NCBI GenBank assembly: GCA_003665825.1
Contig: QPFY01000004.1
Coordinates: 1,426,001 to 1,490,000 of the forward strand
DNA: 64,000 bases
Direction of reading: 5' to 3'
Origin: Microbotryum silenes-acaulis
Taxonomy: Eukaryota > Basidiomycota > Microbotryomycetes > Microbotryales > Microbotryaceae
The notes under the pieces were generated by a model, which saw nothing but the letters and a program-made list of their open reading frames with translations, searched no databases and had not been told where the DNA came from. Shown here in pieces: positions 43,436-55,993 of this stretch. The first letter of the stretch is position 1. Every line of letters starts with the position of its first letter. A program made the position numbers and the translations under genes.

Positions 43436-46400
43436 TCACCGGTTTACTACGCTCATAAACCCGAACAAGGACTGCATGTTGACCCATCGTCGACCGTTCT
43501 TCTCGAGGTGCTTGGTGATCACCGAGCGCAACGTCTCGAACGTAGGCTTCTGCGCGTCCATAATCTCATTCACTTGATCTGCACGTCGTTGTAAAGTTGT
43601 GGGTTAGACTTGACCTGGAGAAGACACTGGCAGCCAGCTTAAGCGAATGTACCCTGAGTTGTTGTGCCAGCAGATTTTGTCCGTGCGCGCTCGAGGTCGA
43701 ACAAGGTGTCGAAGAACAGGATCTGGTTGTACAACTGCAAGTCGTTGTACTGATAGCGAGTTCGGAGGAGCTCTGTCAGCCGCAAGGTGCTTCCCGTTGG
43801 ATGCTCGTCGCCCTCGACTCACTTCGAAATGAACCGTTCCACGGCACGTCAACCCCGGGTTGAGGCACCGCTTACCGTACACGCTCATCATGCGGGTTTT
43901 GTAGCCACATGTCGGTTCGTCGCAGATCATGACGCCCTCATAGAACTTGGCGATCGCACCCCGGATCTGATTGTCGATCTGGATTGCGATCGAGGCAGTC
44001 GATAACGGCTCGAGGCAGTCCGTGTTGGTGCAGAAGAAGCCCGATTTGGAGACCATCTTTGTCTGCGGGGATCGTGTTCTCTGGTCAGTCCGCGGTTCGT
44101 GACCCTTTGTGAAGATAGATGGATGTGGATCACTCACCGAATTCTTGATCAAGCCATCAAAAATGGACTCGGTCTCGCAAACCCTGCACCGAATGCGCAG
44201 CGGCTCGACATCGCGGAAGCGCTGCGCGTCAGACACCTGCGACTGCAGCGTCTTGAAATCGCGCTCGGGAGCATCAGCGGTCGAGCGATATCGTGTCACA
44301 TCGAGTCCGAGGCATTCGGCAAGGCGCGCCTTCTCGGTACCGTCGATATGCTCGCACAGACGCTCGATGGGAGGCAAGACCTGGACACCGAGGTAGACCT
44401 CGAAGTCGATCTTGAGGGTCGAGCCCTGGCGTCGCACATCATCGGGGTGGTGCGCGTTGACGGCTTTGGCACTCTTGGCGGGAACGCCATCAGCGGGGAG
44501 GCAGAAGATGTAAGGGACGACATCACCACTCTTAGCCGACTGTCCTTTGGCTTGCATGCGGAGCGCGACCTGGACGTGCGGGAGTGACTTGGCGTCGGGG
44601 TAGTCCTGCGGGTTCTTTCCGAGTCGTTTGAAAATAATGTACTCGTCAACGGGGACGACACCAGCACGGATGCGCTCGCCAAGTGTCGATAGGTACTCGT
44701 GGATCTGCTCGATCACGACCTCGGTCGACTCGCCGGACAAGATGCAGTCGAGGACGAACTGCGATGCACCCTTGGAGAGCGCGCAGAATTCTCGACGCTT
44801 CATATCAAGACCCTTGACTTCGGTCTTGATGGTACCGTCGTCCTCGACTTTGCGCGCAGCGTACTTTTTCTTGTTGAGCAACAGCAAGCGTTGGAACACT
44901 GCATCCGTGTCAATCTCGAGCTTCTTGTATTTGTCGTTGATGAGTTTTGTGAAGTCGTTGCCGATCTTGAATGCGGCCTGGATGTCCGTTTGGTTCGTGT
45001 TAATCATGACCGAATCGGTGTCACCATAGATGACGTTGAGGCCGAGACTTTCAGCGTCGGCTTTCGTATTGGTCAAGATCTCTCGACCCTTGAATGTGGT
45101 CAGAGCGGCGAGCGGCTTGGCGTAAAAACGCGACCCCTCATATCCGAGACAACCGTACATAGAATTGGCGGTCAGTTTGAGAGCTTTTTGCGTGATGTCG
45201 TACTGCAAGCGATGGTCGGTGTGTCAGCATGCTAATGACTACCCACGGTTAAAGTCGGCACCAACACCTACTTGTTGCATCTTGCTCGCCGAAACGTTCT
45301 TGTCCTTCATGTTGTTCTTGACCTGGCGACGACGCTTGACGAAACCAGCGATAAGGTCCGGCAAAATGCCTTGCGGCTCGCCCTCGCAGGGTCGTCGCTC
45401 AGGCATTGTCTCGACATCTTGCGCCTCATCTGCAGTCCAGTCGATAGTCGAAAAGTCGATATCGAACTCCTGGATGATGCTCGGGTACAGCGAGTTGAAG
45501 TCCATCACGAGCACGTAGCGATCCCACAAGCCCTTGATCGGTTCAAAGACGAGACCACCAGTGAACTTGGCTTTCTTCATTTCGACTTTGACGACAGCTT
45601 CCCCTTCCTCATCAGCCTTGCCCTTCTTGCCCTTTCTAGATTTGGCATCCTCTTTGGCAATCTGGGCCTTCTTCTCCCACGAAGCGACTTTGTCGGGGCA
45701 GATGTAACCAAGTGCCGTGAATTTGTGCAACAAGACGTACTCGTTGCGCTCGGCTCGGTTTCCGGCGAGTGTTTTATTCCTAGACACAGCATAAAGAAAT
45801 TGAGCGCCAGTGATGGCTTGAACCGCATTTAGTGGGCTGAAAACACTTACCAGGAGTTTCCGGCAAAGACTGTGAGCTGTCGAGTGAGAGGCAAGACCTG
45901 GACCTTGAACGCGACGGCCATCTGAAGGTAGCAATCTGCGCCGCAGTGCTGTACGAAATGAAGAAGTTGCGCCGCAGTCGAGTGCACATTGTCAAAGTAC
46001 TTGGCCGTGTCTTCGGGGTCGATGTCTTCCCGATCAATGTCGAGATGGGTCTTGCACATCTCAGTCAAAGTCCACGTCGTGGAGTCGATAACGGCCTGTA
46101 CATTTCAACTCATTCATCTGTTAGTATTGTCTCTCCGAAAATCCAGCAACTTTCGGCACCCACCTTGGAGTTGTCACTGGAAAGATCCAAAGTCAATCGA
46201 CCATCGAGCAACTTTAGGTTGCGCCCCGCCGTGAGCTTGGGCCATTTGGGCCTTCGGAATCGTCCGACCTTGGACCACGTCTCGATCCCGAGCTCTTTCA
46301 AGCGATTGAGCAAAACGTCGAGGTCCCCAGCGACAAAGTCGTGCCCGACGATGATATCAGGGTCGTGTCGGAAAATAATCGACACGAGCTGGGTCAAGAG

Positions 46401-49029
46401 CGCCTTCTCGTCCTTAAACGGGATGATGCGGTCTCGGGAGGTCTTGGCCGTCGCTCGAGCGGCGGCTTCGAAACCAACGGGGAAAGGGGTAAAGAGGTTG
46501 CGGACCATGCTCGTCATCTGCGAGGGTTGCTTTTCCAGAGGTGTGGGGTCGTCGATGTTTGCTAAGAAGAGGTTGGCACAATGCACTCTGGTCAGCAGGT
46601 CTGGCATGAGACGTTGCCGACAAGGTAAACGTACCATCGGTCCAAACTCGGGCAGCTGCGCAGACGACTTCCCGCTTATTATCGGTGATATGTACGACCG
46701 TGCGCATACTGAGACTCATGATCGTGAGCGGAGGGGCCGCAGTCGGCGCGGTCGGATCCTGGTCAGAGAAGGGATGGATTGTAGAATGATCGGCCGAGAC
46801 CTCGAGCTTGGTCCACGTCGCACCGGCCTTTTTCGGGTCGCTGTAGACGGGTGCCTTGACGTTGAGCCAACACGGTCCCATAATCCTGTTCGCCACGACA
46901 AACGTCTCGAAGGCGCTCGCAGTGGAACCAAACACGTGGCTGAACCGCTCGCCCGAGGCGTCAAGGGGGATATCGACGGCAAATTTGGCTATTGAGGGAC
47001 TCGACAAGTTAGCATCTGTATCACATGAGAAGAACTGGCACGGTCCATGTCCACGCACCAGGGAAATCCGAAGCAAACTCAACCCAATCCGTCTCTTCGC
47101 GAGGAATACCTTTGATACCGAAAGAGTACTTCTTCTTGACCCAGGTCTCACCGACGACTTCGAGGTTCTTTACGTTCCACTTGGACTCGGCCGTATCATC
47201 GAAATCGGCGACGACATCATCAAACTCTGGCCCGTCCTCGTCGTCAATCTCGTTCCCGTCCATGTCGAGTGCTTTGGCGCGGGGCAAGACGAAGAGTTTT
47301 CGGCGGAGTCCGGTGACAGTCAGACAAGCGCTGGCGTATCGATCGGCTTTGGAGGCCACTTTTCCCTTTTTGTCGGTCTGAGCCGACGTAACTTTGACCT
47401 TTCCAACCAAGCACAGTTGTCCGGGGCTCGGCTCGACGTAGTCAAACCAGTAGAAGCGCAGGGACCCGTCCTCTTCCTTGCTCTGGACCTGCTCGAGGAC
47501 AACGTCGGTCGTCTTGACGACCTTGCGCAGCGACTCAGGCACAGGCAAAGGGTTGTCGGCATCGTCGCCGAGGCTGGCATCGCTCATGTTGACATCGTCC
47601 ATCGAGTTTGCAGGCATTTCGACCGCGGCGAGTTGGGAAGTCGCAGTGCGCCAGTCCGTTCCCTTGGGCTTGGCTTTAGCATCGACTGCCAAAGGAGGAG
47701 CGGCGGGCAGGCCAGGGATATTGAGTTCGATCCTTTCGGACTCGACGGCGGCAGCTTTGGTGGCGCTGGTGTTGACGAGCTGGCGGCGCACGGGGGCTCC
47801 TTTGGGCTTGACCACCGGTGCTGACGGCTTGACGAAAAAGTCATCGTCGTCCTCTTCGGCGTCCTCCTCGGCTTTGACTTTGACGATGGTAGTGTTGGCT
47901 GCGTCAACGTCTTGCTCAATCTCGTTGCCCTTCTTCGATTCCGCGAAAGCCAAACTCTGTACAGCTCCGCCCAGGTCGTGCTCGACTTCGCTGAAGCGCG
48001 CCTTCTTGCCCACGTGGAGCACCGCTGCAGTATCGTCTCCATCACTCGAAGGGCCGGTCTCGCGTCCGTTCCCGTAGTAAGCTTCGGAAGAGAGCGGGTC
48101 CGATGCATGCACGTCCGAGGACGAGGTCGTTCTGGCGATCCCGCGTTCGGCACCCATGGGGTCGTCCGCGCCAGCGCGTCGCTTCAAACTGCTCAATAAG
48201 GTCGATTTGACGAACCTGCCCAGCTTCGACGTGCTCGCAACGGGCTGAGGCTTGGGTTTGGGTTTGTTGACAACGGCCTCTTGCCCATCAAGGTCACCCA
48301 TGAGCGAAGCCATAAAGTCGTCGACTTCGGCCTCTTCCTTGGCTGGCTTGATGTAAGGGTTCGCTCCGGGAGCGAGGATGGGCTGTTTGGCTTTGCGCTT
48401 GAGGGCGGCGGCCGACTGTTGTTTCTTCGCCTCACGTTCCTTTTTCTTCTGCTTTTGGGCAGCCTCTCTGAGTTCTGGTGGAGCGTTCCGGGACCATCGC
48501 GGAGGGGGTCAGCCATTGGGGTGAAGATCCGCCGCGTGCGCGCCTCGACGCGTCGCGACCAATTCTACTGCAGGTGGAGCATTCCTGAGACGACGAGACT
48601 CACCTCGCTCCTCGTCATCGCTATCCCCTTCTTCATCACTACGATCCCAATGATCCTCGCCGTTGTCGGCATAGCCCGTGACGCCTCCGTCCTCCTCGAT
48701 AAAGTCGTCCTCGGCCAAACGACCTTTGACGACGGAGCGATAGCTTTCCTCGTCGACAACATCGAATACGGGGGCCTGTTCCTTGTTCTGTACATGGGTG
48801 TGAGATTCGATGGTCAGTTGATCTTGTTCGAGGCACGAATCCAGTGATTGTTCCCCGACGCCGAACGCGTGACCGTGTAGATGAGCCCGTGGCAACGCGT
48901 CGCCCACACCGTCGCGTCGACCGCACAGTGAGATTCCGGCGTGACACTTACCTCCCACACACGTCCACCACCGGCCCTGGCCGCCTTGAGCGCTTCCAAC
49001 TGCTTGCGTTTGGCCTCACGAGACGCCAT
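43436..49029 (-). CDS. POL1: DNA polymerase alpha catalytic subunit
   Basis: Extends RNA primers made by primase at replication origins and on the lagging strand. Many exons, roughly 1,500 residues, starting [20 protein letters not shown]. The N-terminal part is acidic/basic and disordered, with a basic patch after residue 80 ([20 protein letters not shown]). The exonuclease-like region ([20 protein letters not shown]) lacks a visible active-site DxE, as in all Pol alpha. Polymerase motifs: [17 protein letters not shown] (motif A), [20 protein letters not shown] (motif B), [12 protein letters not shown] (motif C). The C-terminal zinc module is spread over the last exons ([45 protein letters not shown]), and the protein ends [15 protein letters not shown] at 49029 is the first in frame after the promoter. 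Divergent from the arrestin-like gene. Confidence 0.95.
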
Positions 49030-49624
49030 GTCGTGTCGCTTCGTTACCAAGAGGGTGAAGCGGAGTCCAAGGAGTGAAGTTGATGGCAAAGGAGCTGGGC
49101 TAACCGTGCCTCCCGCTGCAGCGCCTCGATGCCGTAGCTCTGACAGGCTCTGACCGAAGCTGAAGCCCAGCGCAGCGCGCGACTCTTTTACTCCCAGACG
49201 CGCGCGACTCGTCGAGACAAGCCGTCCGCGGCGCAATTAAAGTCACCGTCATATATTCTGCGGCAAAGCCGGTGTGGCTTTTGTTGGAGAGCAACAGGTC
49301 TTCCCTTGGATTACATTCCTAATCTAAGCTCTACCCTAGATCACTTTGGCGTGCCATTGACTGACGCTGTGGAAAATACATTCGGGCCTCGCTTATTCTT
49401 AATCTCGTGTTATCCCCACGCCTTGCATTAGTAATCGGGCCGATTCCAGAGCGTGGACCTTGAATGCGGGGTATATGGGGACTGGGCAACCCCGCCTTCC
49501 TTGGTCGACGGCTGTTCGAGCTCAGCCTGTGCACCTGCCATGACAACTGACGAAGTCGAACTCGGTTGCGTCGAAGCGTCAAGTCCACGACAACGCCCGC
49601 GGATATTTTGACTCGACTCCCACA
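49030..49624. promoter_or_regulatory. Divergent promoter region POL1 / arrestin-like gene
   Basis: 595 bp between start codons. Near the POL1 side, GCGCGCGACTC occurs twice about 25 bp apart (about 49175 and 49200). These GCGCG-rich words resemble, but do not match, the MluI box (ACGCGT) of fungal S-phase genes. No other feature seen. Confidence 0.4.
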
Positions 49625-52071
49625 ATGCCGATCCCGACCCAGGGCATGTCCCTGAACCTCATGTCGACGCCGTCGGTCATTGGACTCAACTCCGTGCTGA
49701 GCTCCATAGCAGGCGCCGCGGCGCTCACGGGGTCGAACGTCCTCAGCCAGCAATTCGAAGCCACTCCGCAGATCGTCGTCGGCACCGCCATCGTCGACAA
49801 ACCACCCGGGGACAAGCGGTGGAACAACATCCCCCCACTCAAGTTCTTCACCGCCGCGACCGTGCCGGGCCCGTTGCCAGATGAGGTCGTTTCGCTGATC
49901 GAGTGCGAACCTCCGATCTCACCGGCGACGGAGACCGGCATTCCGGATCAGCAGCCGCGATCGACCGTTTCCTCGACGTCTCTGTCTCAGCCATCGTTTC
50001 ACGAATCAGGTTGGAACGTCGCGCTCAACTTGGATCATCAAGGAAGGACTGGAAATGACTCGGAAGGATGTTGGAGAAGCGGCGAGACCCTGTCAGGCTT
50101 CATCCAACTCGACCCGATACCCGGGGTCTCACAAAAGGCCATCTCAAGCGTGATCGTACGCGTCTACGTCCAGAGCAACACCGTCTACACGGCGTATCGA
50201 TTCGTGCAGACGTCAGAACCAGCAACGGGTCTGTTTTCCAAACTGAAGACGAGTGGTGCGGGTGGGATCACGGCCATCAACGAGATCAAGGGCGAATGGC
50301 ATCGAGCATACATCGACGGTGGCTCGAGACGAGAAATCTGGCACGGCGGCGAGCTCGAGGAAATTCAACGCGAGGTCGAGGGTGACTTTCCTTTGCTAGG
50401 AGAGGAACAACAGAGGATACCGATCTTACCAGTCGCACGACCGAACGAACCGCAATCACTGCCCTTCGCCTTTACACTGCCGACTACGGTGCGGATATTG
50501 ACTTCGAACTCCTTAAACAATCGCATTCCGGGGCGAGTAGAACTGCAGACATATCGCCGCACGCCACCGCCTTCCATACCTGGGACCCAACACGGAGCGG
50601 TGGCAGTGGAGTGGATTGCGGAAGTGCTCGTTCGCTTCCAGGATCTCGATGAACCCGGGGAGGACCTGGCAGTGCCTCCTACACCAATCGACATGAACGA
50701 CGACGATTCTCTGCCCAATTTTGAAATGGCAACTTTTGATCCGGCGAGCCGACATTCAGAGTTCGGATTCCTCAGCTCCAGTCCGAATTTACAGGTTCAC
50801 CGAGTTGTATTCCCCTTTGAGCCTTCGGATCATGATGCACAGGACTTGTATTCGTTTTGGCGGCCCACAGCCGCGGGCGCATGGTCCGAGACGGTGGCGA
50901 GGTACAATGGACTCAATCTGGACGAAATCGAGGATGATCGGCCAGTCACCGAAAGTATCGCGCCTAAGTTTGGGAGAGATCCGAGGGACGAAGCATTGGG
51001 AGGGTCGAATATGGGACCGAAACGGTCCATGAAGGGCAAGCTGGTGGATAGGCTTGGCGGGAGGGATATGTGGACGAGTTTCGAAAAGAGAATGGGGATC
51101 AAGTCCAAGCTGGGGAGGTTGACAGGGTGGATACGAGTTGAGGTATGATTCTCTGGGTCGAGTAGGCTCGCTCGCTGAGGACCCGACGTTGATTTTCTCG
51201 TGTACTCCTGCAGACCTCCGTTCGACGGCCACTCATGTTGGCACGCCACAGTCCTTTTCTTCCCATCTTGCTGCACTTTTCGTTCCTCCCCTCCAAAGAG
51301 GATATGACGTCGACTCCAGCTCGGACACTTGAAGTTTCGCAAGTCGTTATCGTATTGTCGAGACGTCTATTGCTGAGATCGGGGCGTGAGGAACGACCCA
51401 AGGTGAGGCCTCTCAGTCCGCCTGCGTGATGCGTGCCGCTGAAAGGATGAGTCGCCATTCACAGTTTCACATGGACGAAATGCGACGAGAGGTCGTGGAT
51501 CTGTACGACGACGAGATTCGACCTACTATGGAAACGATTACACCCATCAACACGATGGAGAATGCCCTATCGCGCAGTCGGACGATGCCCCTGAATGGGC
51601 TCAAGCGAAGAGGGTTGATGCTCTCTCTCGGGGACGCCAATGGTGTCGATCTTCGCATCGAATTTGACATGCAGAGTGATGGGACAGGAACGAACGGGAA
51701 GGCCCTCACGCCAGGGAAAGAAATGGGTCTGTCTTGTAGGATGCCGAATGTCGAACTCGAAGTGAGCTTTTCGGGGCGTTTATCGAACGATCTTCATGTT
51801 GCTGATTCGTTCAAATGGTCCAATTGCGTCACAGTACATCATCAGTGTGACGATCCATCCTGTCGGTCAACCGTCTTTCTACGCGCTTCGAGTACCCGTG
51901 CAAATCATCCGAGGTGATCTGGACGACGCACCCCCCTTCCCCGTTGGGGACTCGCCCTTCCCTCATGCAAACGGCGGATCCACGAACTCGGACTCGCATT
52001 CGTCAGCCCCTGAGCCTCCGGCTCATGATGATGTCGCCGATTCGGGTCTGCCATCCTACGAGACGTTGTAA
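49625..52071 (+). CDS. Arrestin-like protein
   Basis: Multi-exon, about 730 residues, starting MPIPTQGMSLNLMSTPSVIG. The first exon (49625 to about 51142) has a loosely arrestin-like N domain: SGETLSGFIQLDPI, ISSVIVRVYVQSNTVYTAYR, LPFAFTLPTTVRILTSNSLN, VEWIAEVLVRFQDL. Later exons carry RREVVDLYDDEIRPTMET and RRGLMLSLGDANGVDLRIEF, then after an intron VELEYIISVTIHPVGQPSFY and ALRVPVQIIRG, i.e. beta-strand-rich C-domain features. It ends PPAHDDVADSGLPSYETL, where PSYET resembles a PY-type motif that recruits Rsp5/Nedd4 ubiquitin ligases. By analogy it may be an adaptor for ubiquitination of membrane transporters; this is inference. Introns at about 51143-51213, 51402-51464 and 51762-51829 keep the frame. 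Confidence 0.7.
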
Positions 52072-52459
52072 TTGAAAAATCTTGGGGTGCTGTATTGCAC
52101 TTTGAGATACGTTTTCATATCTATCTGGACACCACTTGTTATTGCAACGTCGTTTATCGCAACTTTCGAGATCACGCCGCTTCGAGTGCTTCGACTCGGT
52201 GCGAATTTGTCAGCCGGGCCACTGCCGGGCCCGGTTTCGTCATCGCGCCGTGGGGCGTCGAGCGGAGGAGTCCAATCTCTCTCTCTGCCCCCTACCTTTT
52301 GTCTCGCCACAACTCCACCACTGGCCACTGCGAAACCCCATCGCCACAATTGCTCGACTCCGTCCACCAGTCGTGCAGCAGCTGCATCGCGGCCTCTCGT
52401 CATCGCCTGTAGTCCGCTTCGATCGTCAGTTTTCGGCCTGCACCATCTCAAGGGTCGCC
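52072..52459. other. Spacer upstream of the SelO gene
   Basis: About 390 bp between tandem plus-strand genes; pyrimidine-rich toward the SelO start, as expected for a promoter and leader. No gene seen. Confidence 0.4.
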
Positions 52460-54835
52460 ATGTCCGGCCCAACCAGTGCTGCACCAGCTGTAGCCGCTCC
52501 ATCTCACCCCACCCCAATCTCCCGACTACCCATCTCCCCCCGTGCACCGATCTACCACCTCCCCGCCGATCCCCTCGTCCCTACGGCGCAAGCCCTGCTC
52601 GATTTCTCGTCGTATGAGCCCCCACAAGATTTTGCCGCGGGTGGCCAGATCGCGCTCAAGGTCGGCGTCGACAAGATCCCGCCGAGCATGTTGCGTCGAT
52701 CGAGAATGATCAGTGAAGGAGGCGCTTTCACTTTTGTTTCCCCTCTGCCGCTCGAATTTCCTTATGATATCCAGGAGCTGAGCGAACCGCAGCAGGAGAA
52801 ACAGGTCGGCAAGGAAACCAAGGCTAGAGCCGGTTAGTTAGTCACCGAGCACCGACGTGATCAAGGCCAATGGTCGCTGCTGCTGCCGGCGATGATGCTA
52901 TACTGACTTCGGTTCATTCTACATCGATTCTAGGAACGATTGAAACCGCTCTGGCGCAGTTCGAGCTTTCACCCGACTATGTGGAAGATCCCGAGACTCG
53001 TTCGGCGTTCTCGTCCAAAGTTCGCCAGAGCGCCAAGTTCCCAACGCCGCAGCTCTTGTCCATCTCGCAAAAGTGCCGCAATGAATGGCTTCCACAACTC
53101 GACATCGGTGAACCCGGAAGTGAAACGCGCAAGCTACTCGTCGACGTGCTGGGTGGCAAGACCGTGCTCGCACGAGAGGGAGAACCAGGCTTTGCACCCT
53201 GGTCACTGTGCTACGGTGGCCATCAATTTGGGTCCTGGGCCGGTCAACTCGGCGATGGACGAGCCATCTCGATCCTTTCGACCCCTGCCGCCGAAGGCTT
53301 ACCGTTCAAGTCGCTCGAGCTGCAACTCAAGGGTGCGGGTCGAACTCCTTACTCTCGCTTCGCCGACGGCCTCGCCGTTCTCCGATCCTCGGTCCGAGAG
53401 TATCTCGGGGCCGAGGCGGTTGCGGCCCTCAAGCTCCCAACTTCACGCGCGCTTGCTCTGGTCGGTCTGCCGAGTATCAAAGTGCGTCGTGAGACGATCG
53501 AGACCGCGGCTATCGTGACGAGGGTCTCGGACTCGTGGATTCGCATCGGCAACTTTGAAATTCAACGCACGCGCGAACAATGGGACACACTCTTGGCGCT
53601 TTCGAACTTCGTCGGGCGTCAAGTCTACGACTTTGATGATGGCAAAGCTCTCACAGAGGCAGGAATTCGTTCGATGTCGCTGGCAGTGCTGACCGAGGCA
53701 TCGAGGCGTACCGCGATCATGGTTGCTGGATGGCAAGCTTACGGCTTCCAGCATGGTGTGATCAACACTGACAACGTTGCGATGAATGGAGCGTGCATCG
53801 ACTATGGACCGTGAGTGATGGCTTGGATTGCACCACTACTAGGTGCACGATCACTAAAGGTCTCAAACTTTATTCTCCTGTAGATACGCCTTCATGGACG
53901 TATTCGACTCATCGCACATATGCAACCATTCCGACGACCTCGGACGATACTCGTACAAGAACCAGCCGACGATGGGTATCTTTGCCATCACCAAGCTCGG
54001 CACCGCTCTTGCCGAACTCATTGGTGCCGAAAGTTCTTCCACGACTGAAGGAATGTCTGGCTACGTCCAAGCCGAGAAAGGGTGGGGCGAAGATGAGAGC
54101 AAGATGGAGGGGTGGCGCAAGCTCGGAAATGAAAAGGTGGAGGCCGTCAAGACGGACTTTGTGACCATCTTCATGGCCGAGTATACCCGCCTCATGCGTT
54201 TGGTAAGCCGTTTGACGCCTTTTGTTATACGGAGGCGTATCCGGTGTCTGACTTTTATTGAACCCAACCTGCAGCGTCTGGGATTCTCAACGGTGGGAGA
54301 AGGTGACTTTGACCTCGTCTCGTCACTCCTCGATTTGATGGAATTGCATTCGCTCGACTTCCACGCTACAATTCGCCTTTTGTCCCAATTTCCCTCGTCA
54401 AACTCGGCACCTTCCTTCTCAAAGTACCTCGATCTAATCCTCCCCAGCGATAGCAAGCTGATCCCTACGAACGCGCGGGTGGATTGGACGAATTGGTTCG
54501 ACCGATATGCGCGGCGTCTCTCGGCCGAGGGAGAGCTCTCCCCGAGTGAGAGGCGCAAGGCCATGGACGGGGTCAACCCTCGTTTTGTTTTGCGTCAATG
54601 GGTATTGGAAGAGACGATTGAGCGATTGGCGCATCAGGATCCGGATCTGAGTGGGCTCGAGAGGGTCTTGTGCATGAGTGAGGCACCGTTCGAGGCCTAT
54701 GGTGAGGTCGAGGTCGCTCAGGATGGCGAGGGAGGAGAATGCAAGGTCGAGAGCGACGAGGATAGAGAGAGGAGGAGGTTGTGCGGTATGGGCAAGAAGG
54801 AGTTGTTGGGATTCCAATGCTCTTGCAGTTCTTGA
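52460..54835 (+). CDS. FMP40: SelO/YdiU family protein adenylyltransferase
   Basis: Mitochondrial pseudokinase-fold enzyme that transfers AMP to protein substrates in redox response (family knowledge from SelO/YdiU and yeast Fmp40). Exons 52460-52832, 52934-53810, 53884-54202 and 54275-54835 give 709 residues. Motifs: GAFTFVSPLPLEFPYDI; CYGGHQFGSWAGQLGDGRAI; LELQLKGAGRTPYSRFADG (ATP-binding Lys); LRSSVREYLGAEAVAALKLP; GFQHGVINTDNVAMNGACID; and DYGPYAFMDVFDSSHICNH with the metal-binding Asp. It ends GFQCSCSS, the redox C-terminal motif with Cys where animals carry selenocysteine. The 72-nt third intron (54203-54274) is a multiple of three without a stop, so retention would add 24 residues. An N-terminal presequence was not obvious; residues 1-30 are Ala/Pro/Ser-rich. 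Confidence 0.92.
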
Positions 54836-54989
54836 ATATGGACGAAGCCAGTTTCCTCCTTCCGATCCGATGTTATTGCATATTCCTTCCTTGTTCGCAA
54901 TCTTGTACACTAGTCATTGCGGAATTGGGTCCTTCCGTGTATCCAAGGACGATGAGATGTTTGTTCCAACTGTAATTCTCCTGGATCTG

Positions 54990-55666
54990 TTATGCCGTTC
55001 GTGCGTCGAGAATGTCGCCGAGTAGCAATTCGCCATTGGCGGCTATGCCTTCGTACTCCAACATCCGAGCGACGGCCAAGAGCCAATCGAGCATCTCTCT
55101 CCCGTTCTGTAGAGACCTCCAACACAGTCAGCTCAGATTTCTGAGCGTGCCTAACAGCTCCTTGTTGCCGATCGCCGTACCTGTGGTTTGGGTATCTCGA
55201 CCGCTCGAATAATGTGTTCCAAGAATCCGAGGCGTTCCTGTTCGACCCAACCGAGCAAGACGGCCTTGTCCTTGTCGAACCCTTGTTCGCGATGTAAGGA
55301 AAATCCCGGATCAGCAACAACGCTTATCAACGCCTCGGGTGAAGTTGAAGAGGATTGTATCCCGAATCGTACGCCCAGACCTGTAGCCATCCCTGATTGT
55401 CGATGCACGATCAGGAAAGAAGCGGAGGGATAGGCCGTTGTTTGCGGCACGGATAGACAGGGACATGTGCAGGGTATACAGTAGATGTCGTAGTGGTCTT
55501 GTTCGGTCGGGGTGTTGATGCCTGAATTGACGGTCGAGAGGGTCGGGCGTTTGGAAGTCGATTGAGAGAGCGAGGAGCCGAAAGGCTCGTGGTGCCCGTT
55601 TGAGAAGGAGTAAGGTGGAGACGAGGGTGGCGTAGATGACCTCCGTCGTGAAGTGGAAGGGTTCAT
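54990..55666 (-). CDS. Hypothetical protein
   Basis: Two exons give about 200 residues, starting MNPSTSRRRSSTPPSSPPYS at 55666. The N-terminal 60 residues are Ser-rich and disordered. Then come YDIYCIPCTCPCLSVPQTT, a Cys-rich stretch, SASFLIVHRQSGMATGLGVR, and helical segments LLGWVEQERLGFLEHIIRAV and NGREMLDWLLAVARMLEYEG, ending LLLGDILDARTA. The intron (about 55085-55180) uses a GTACGG donor and a CTACAG acceptor and joins EIPKPQ to NGREML in phase 0. I do not recognise the family. The Cys-rich segment might bind metal, but there is no clear motif. It shares a 327-bp divergent promoter with the deaminase-like gene and converges on the SelO gene. Confidence 0.55.
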
Positions 55667-55993
55667 GGTGGGGGGGTTTAGTCGTCTATGGTGGGTGCAG
55701 AAGTGGAGGAAGGCGACAGGTCGCGTCTAGTCGCGTCACGTCGCCGCGTGCAAGCAAGTGTAGTGCAAGAGAGTGCAAGTGTCTGCGAGAGTCTGTGCGA
55801 GTGTCTGCAAGTGTCCGGGCGCGAGCTTGCAACTTCGTGGAGCCGTGTCGAAGCGCTGCGGAGCTCATGCTCGGCCTCCTTCCGCCTGCATTCCCCTTCG
55901 AATGCTTACTCGGTGACAGTAGCGATAACCCAGAGCACCATCAGCCGCACTCAAGGCGTTCGTGAGGGCGTAATAAACACTACTTCGCCCAGG
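55667..55993. promoter_or_regulatory. Divergent promoter region
   Basis: 327 bp between start codons. It contains a run of repeated GTGTCTGCGAG-like words (55770-55830: AGTGTCTGCGAGAGTCTGTG...), an imperfect short tandem repeat. No TATA box seen. Confidence 0.4.
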
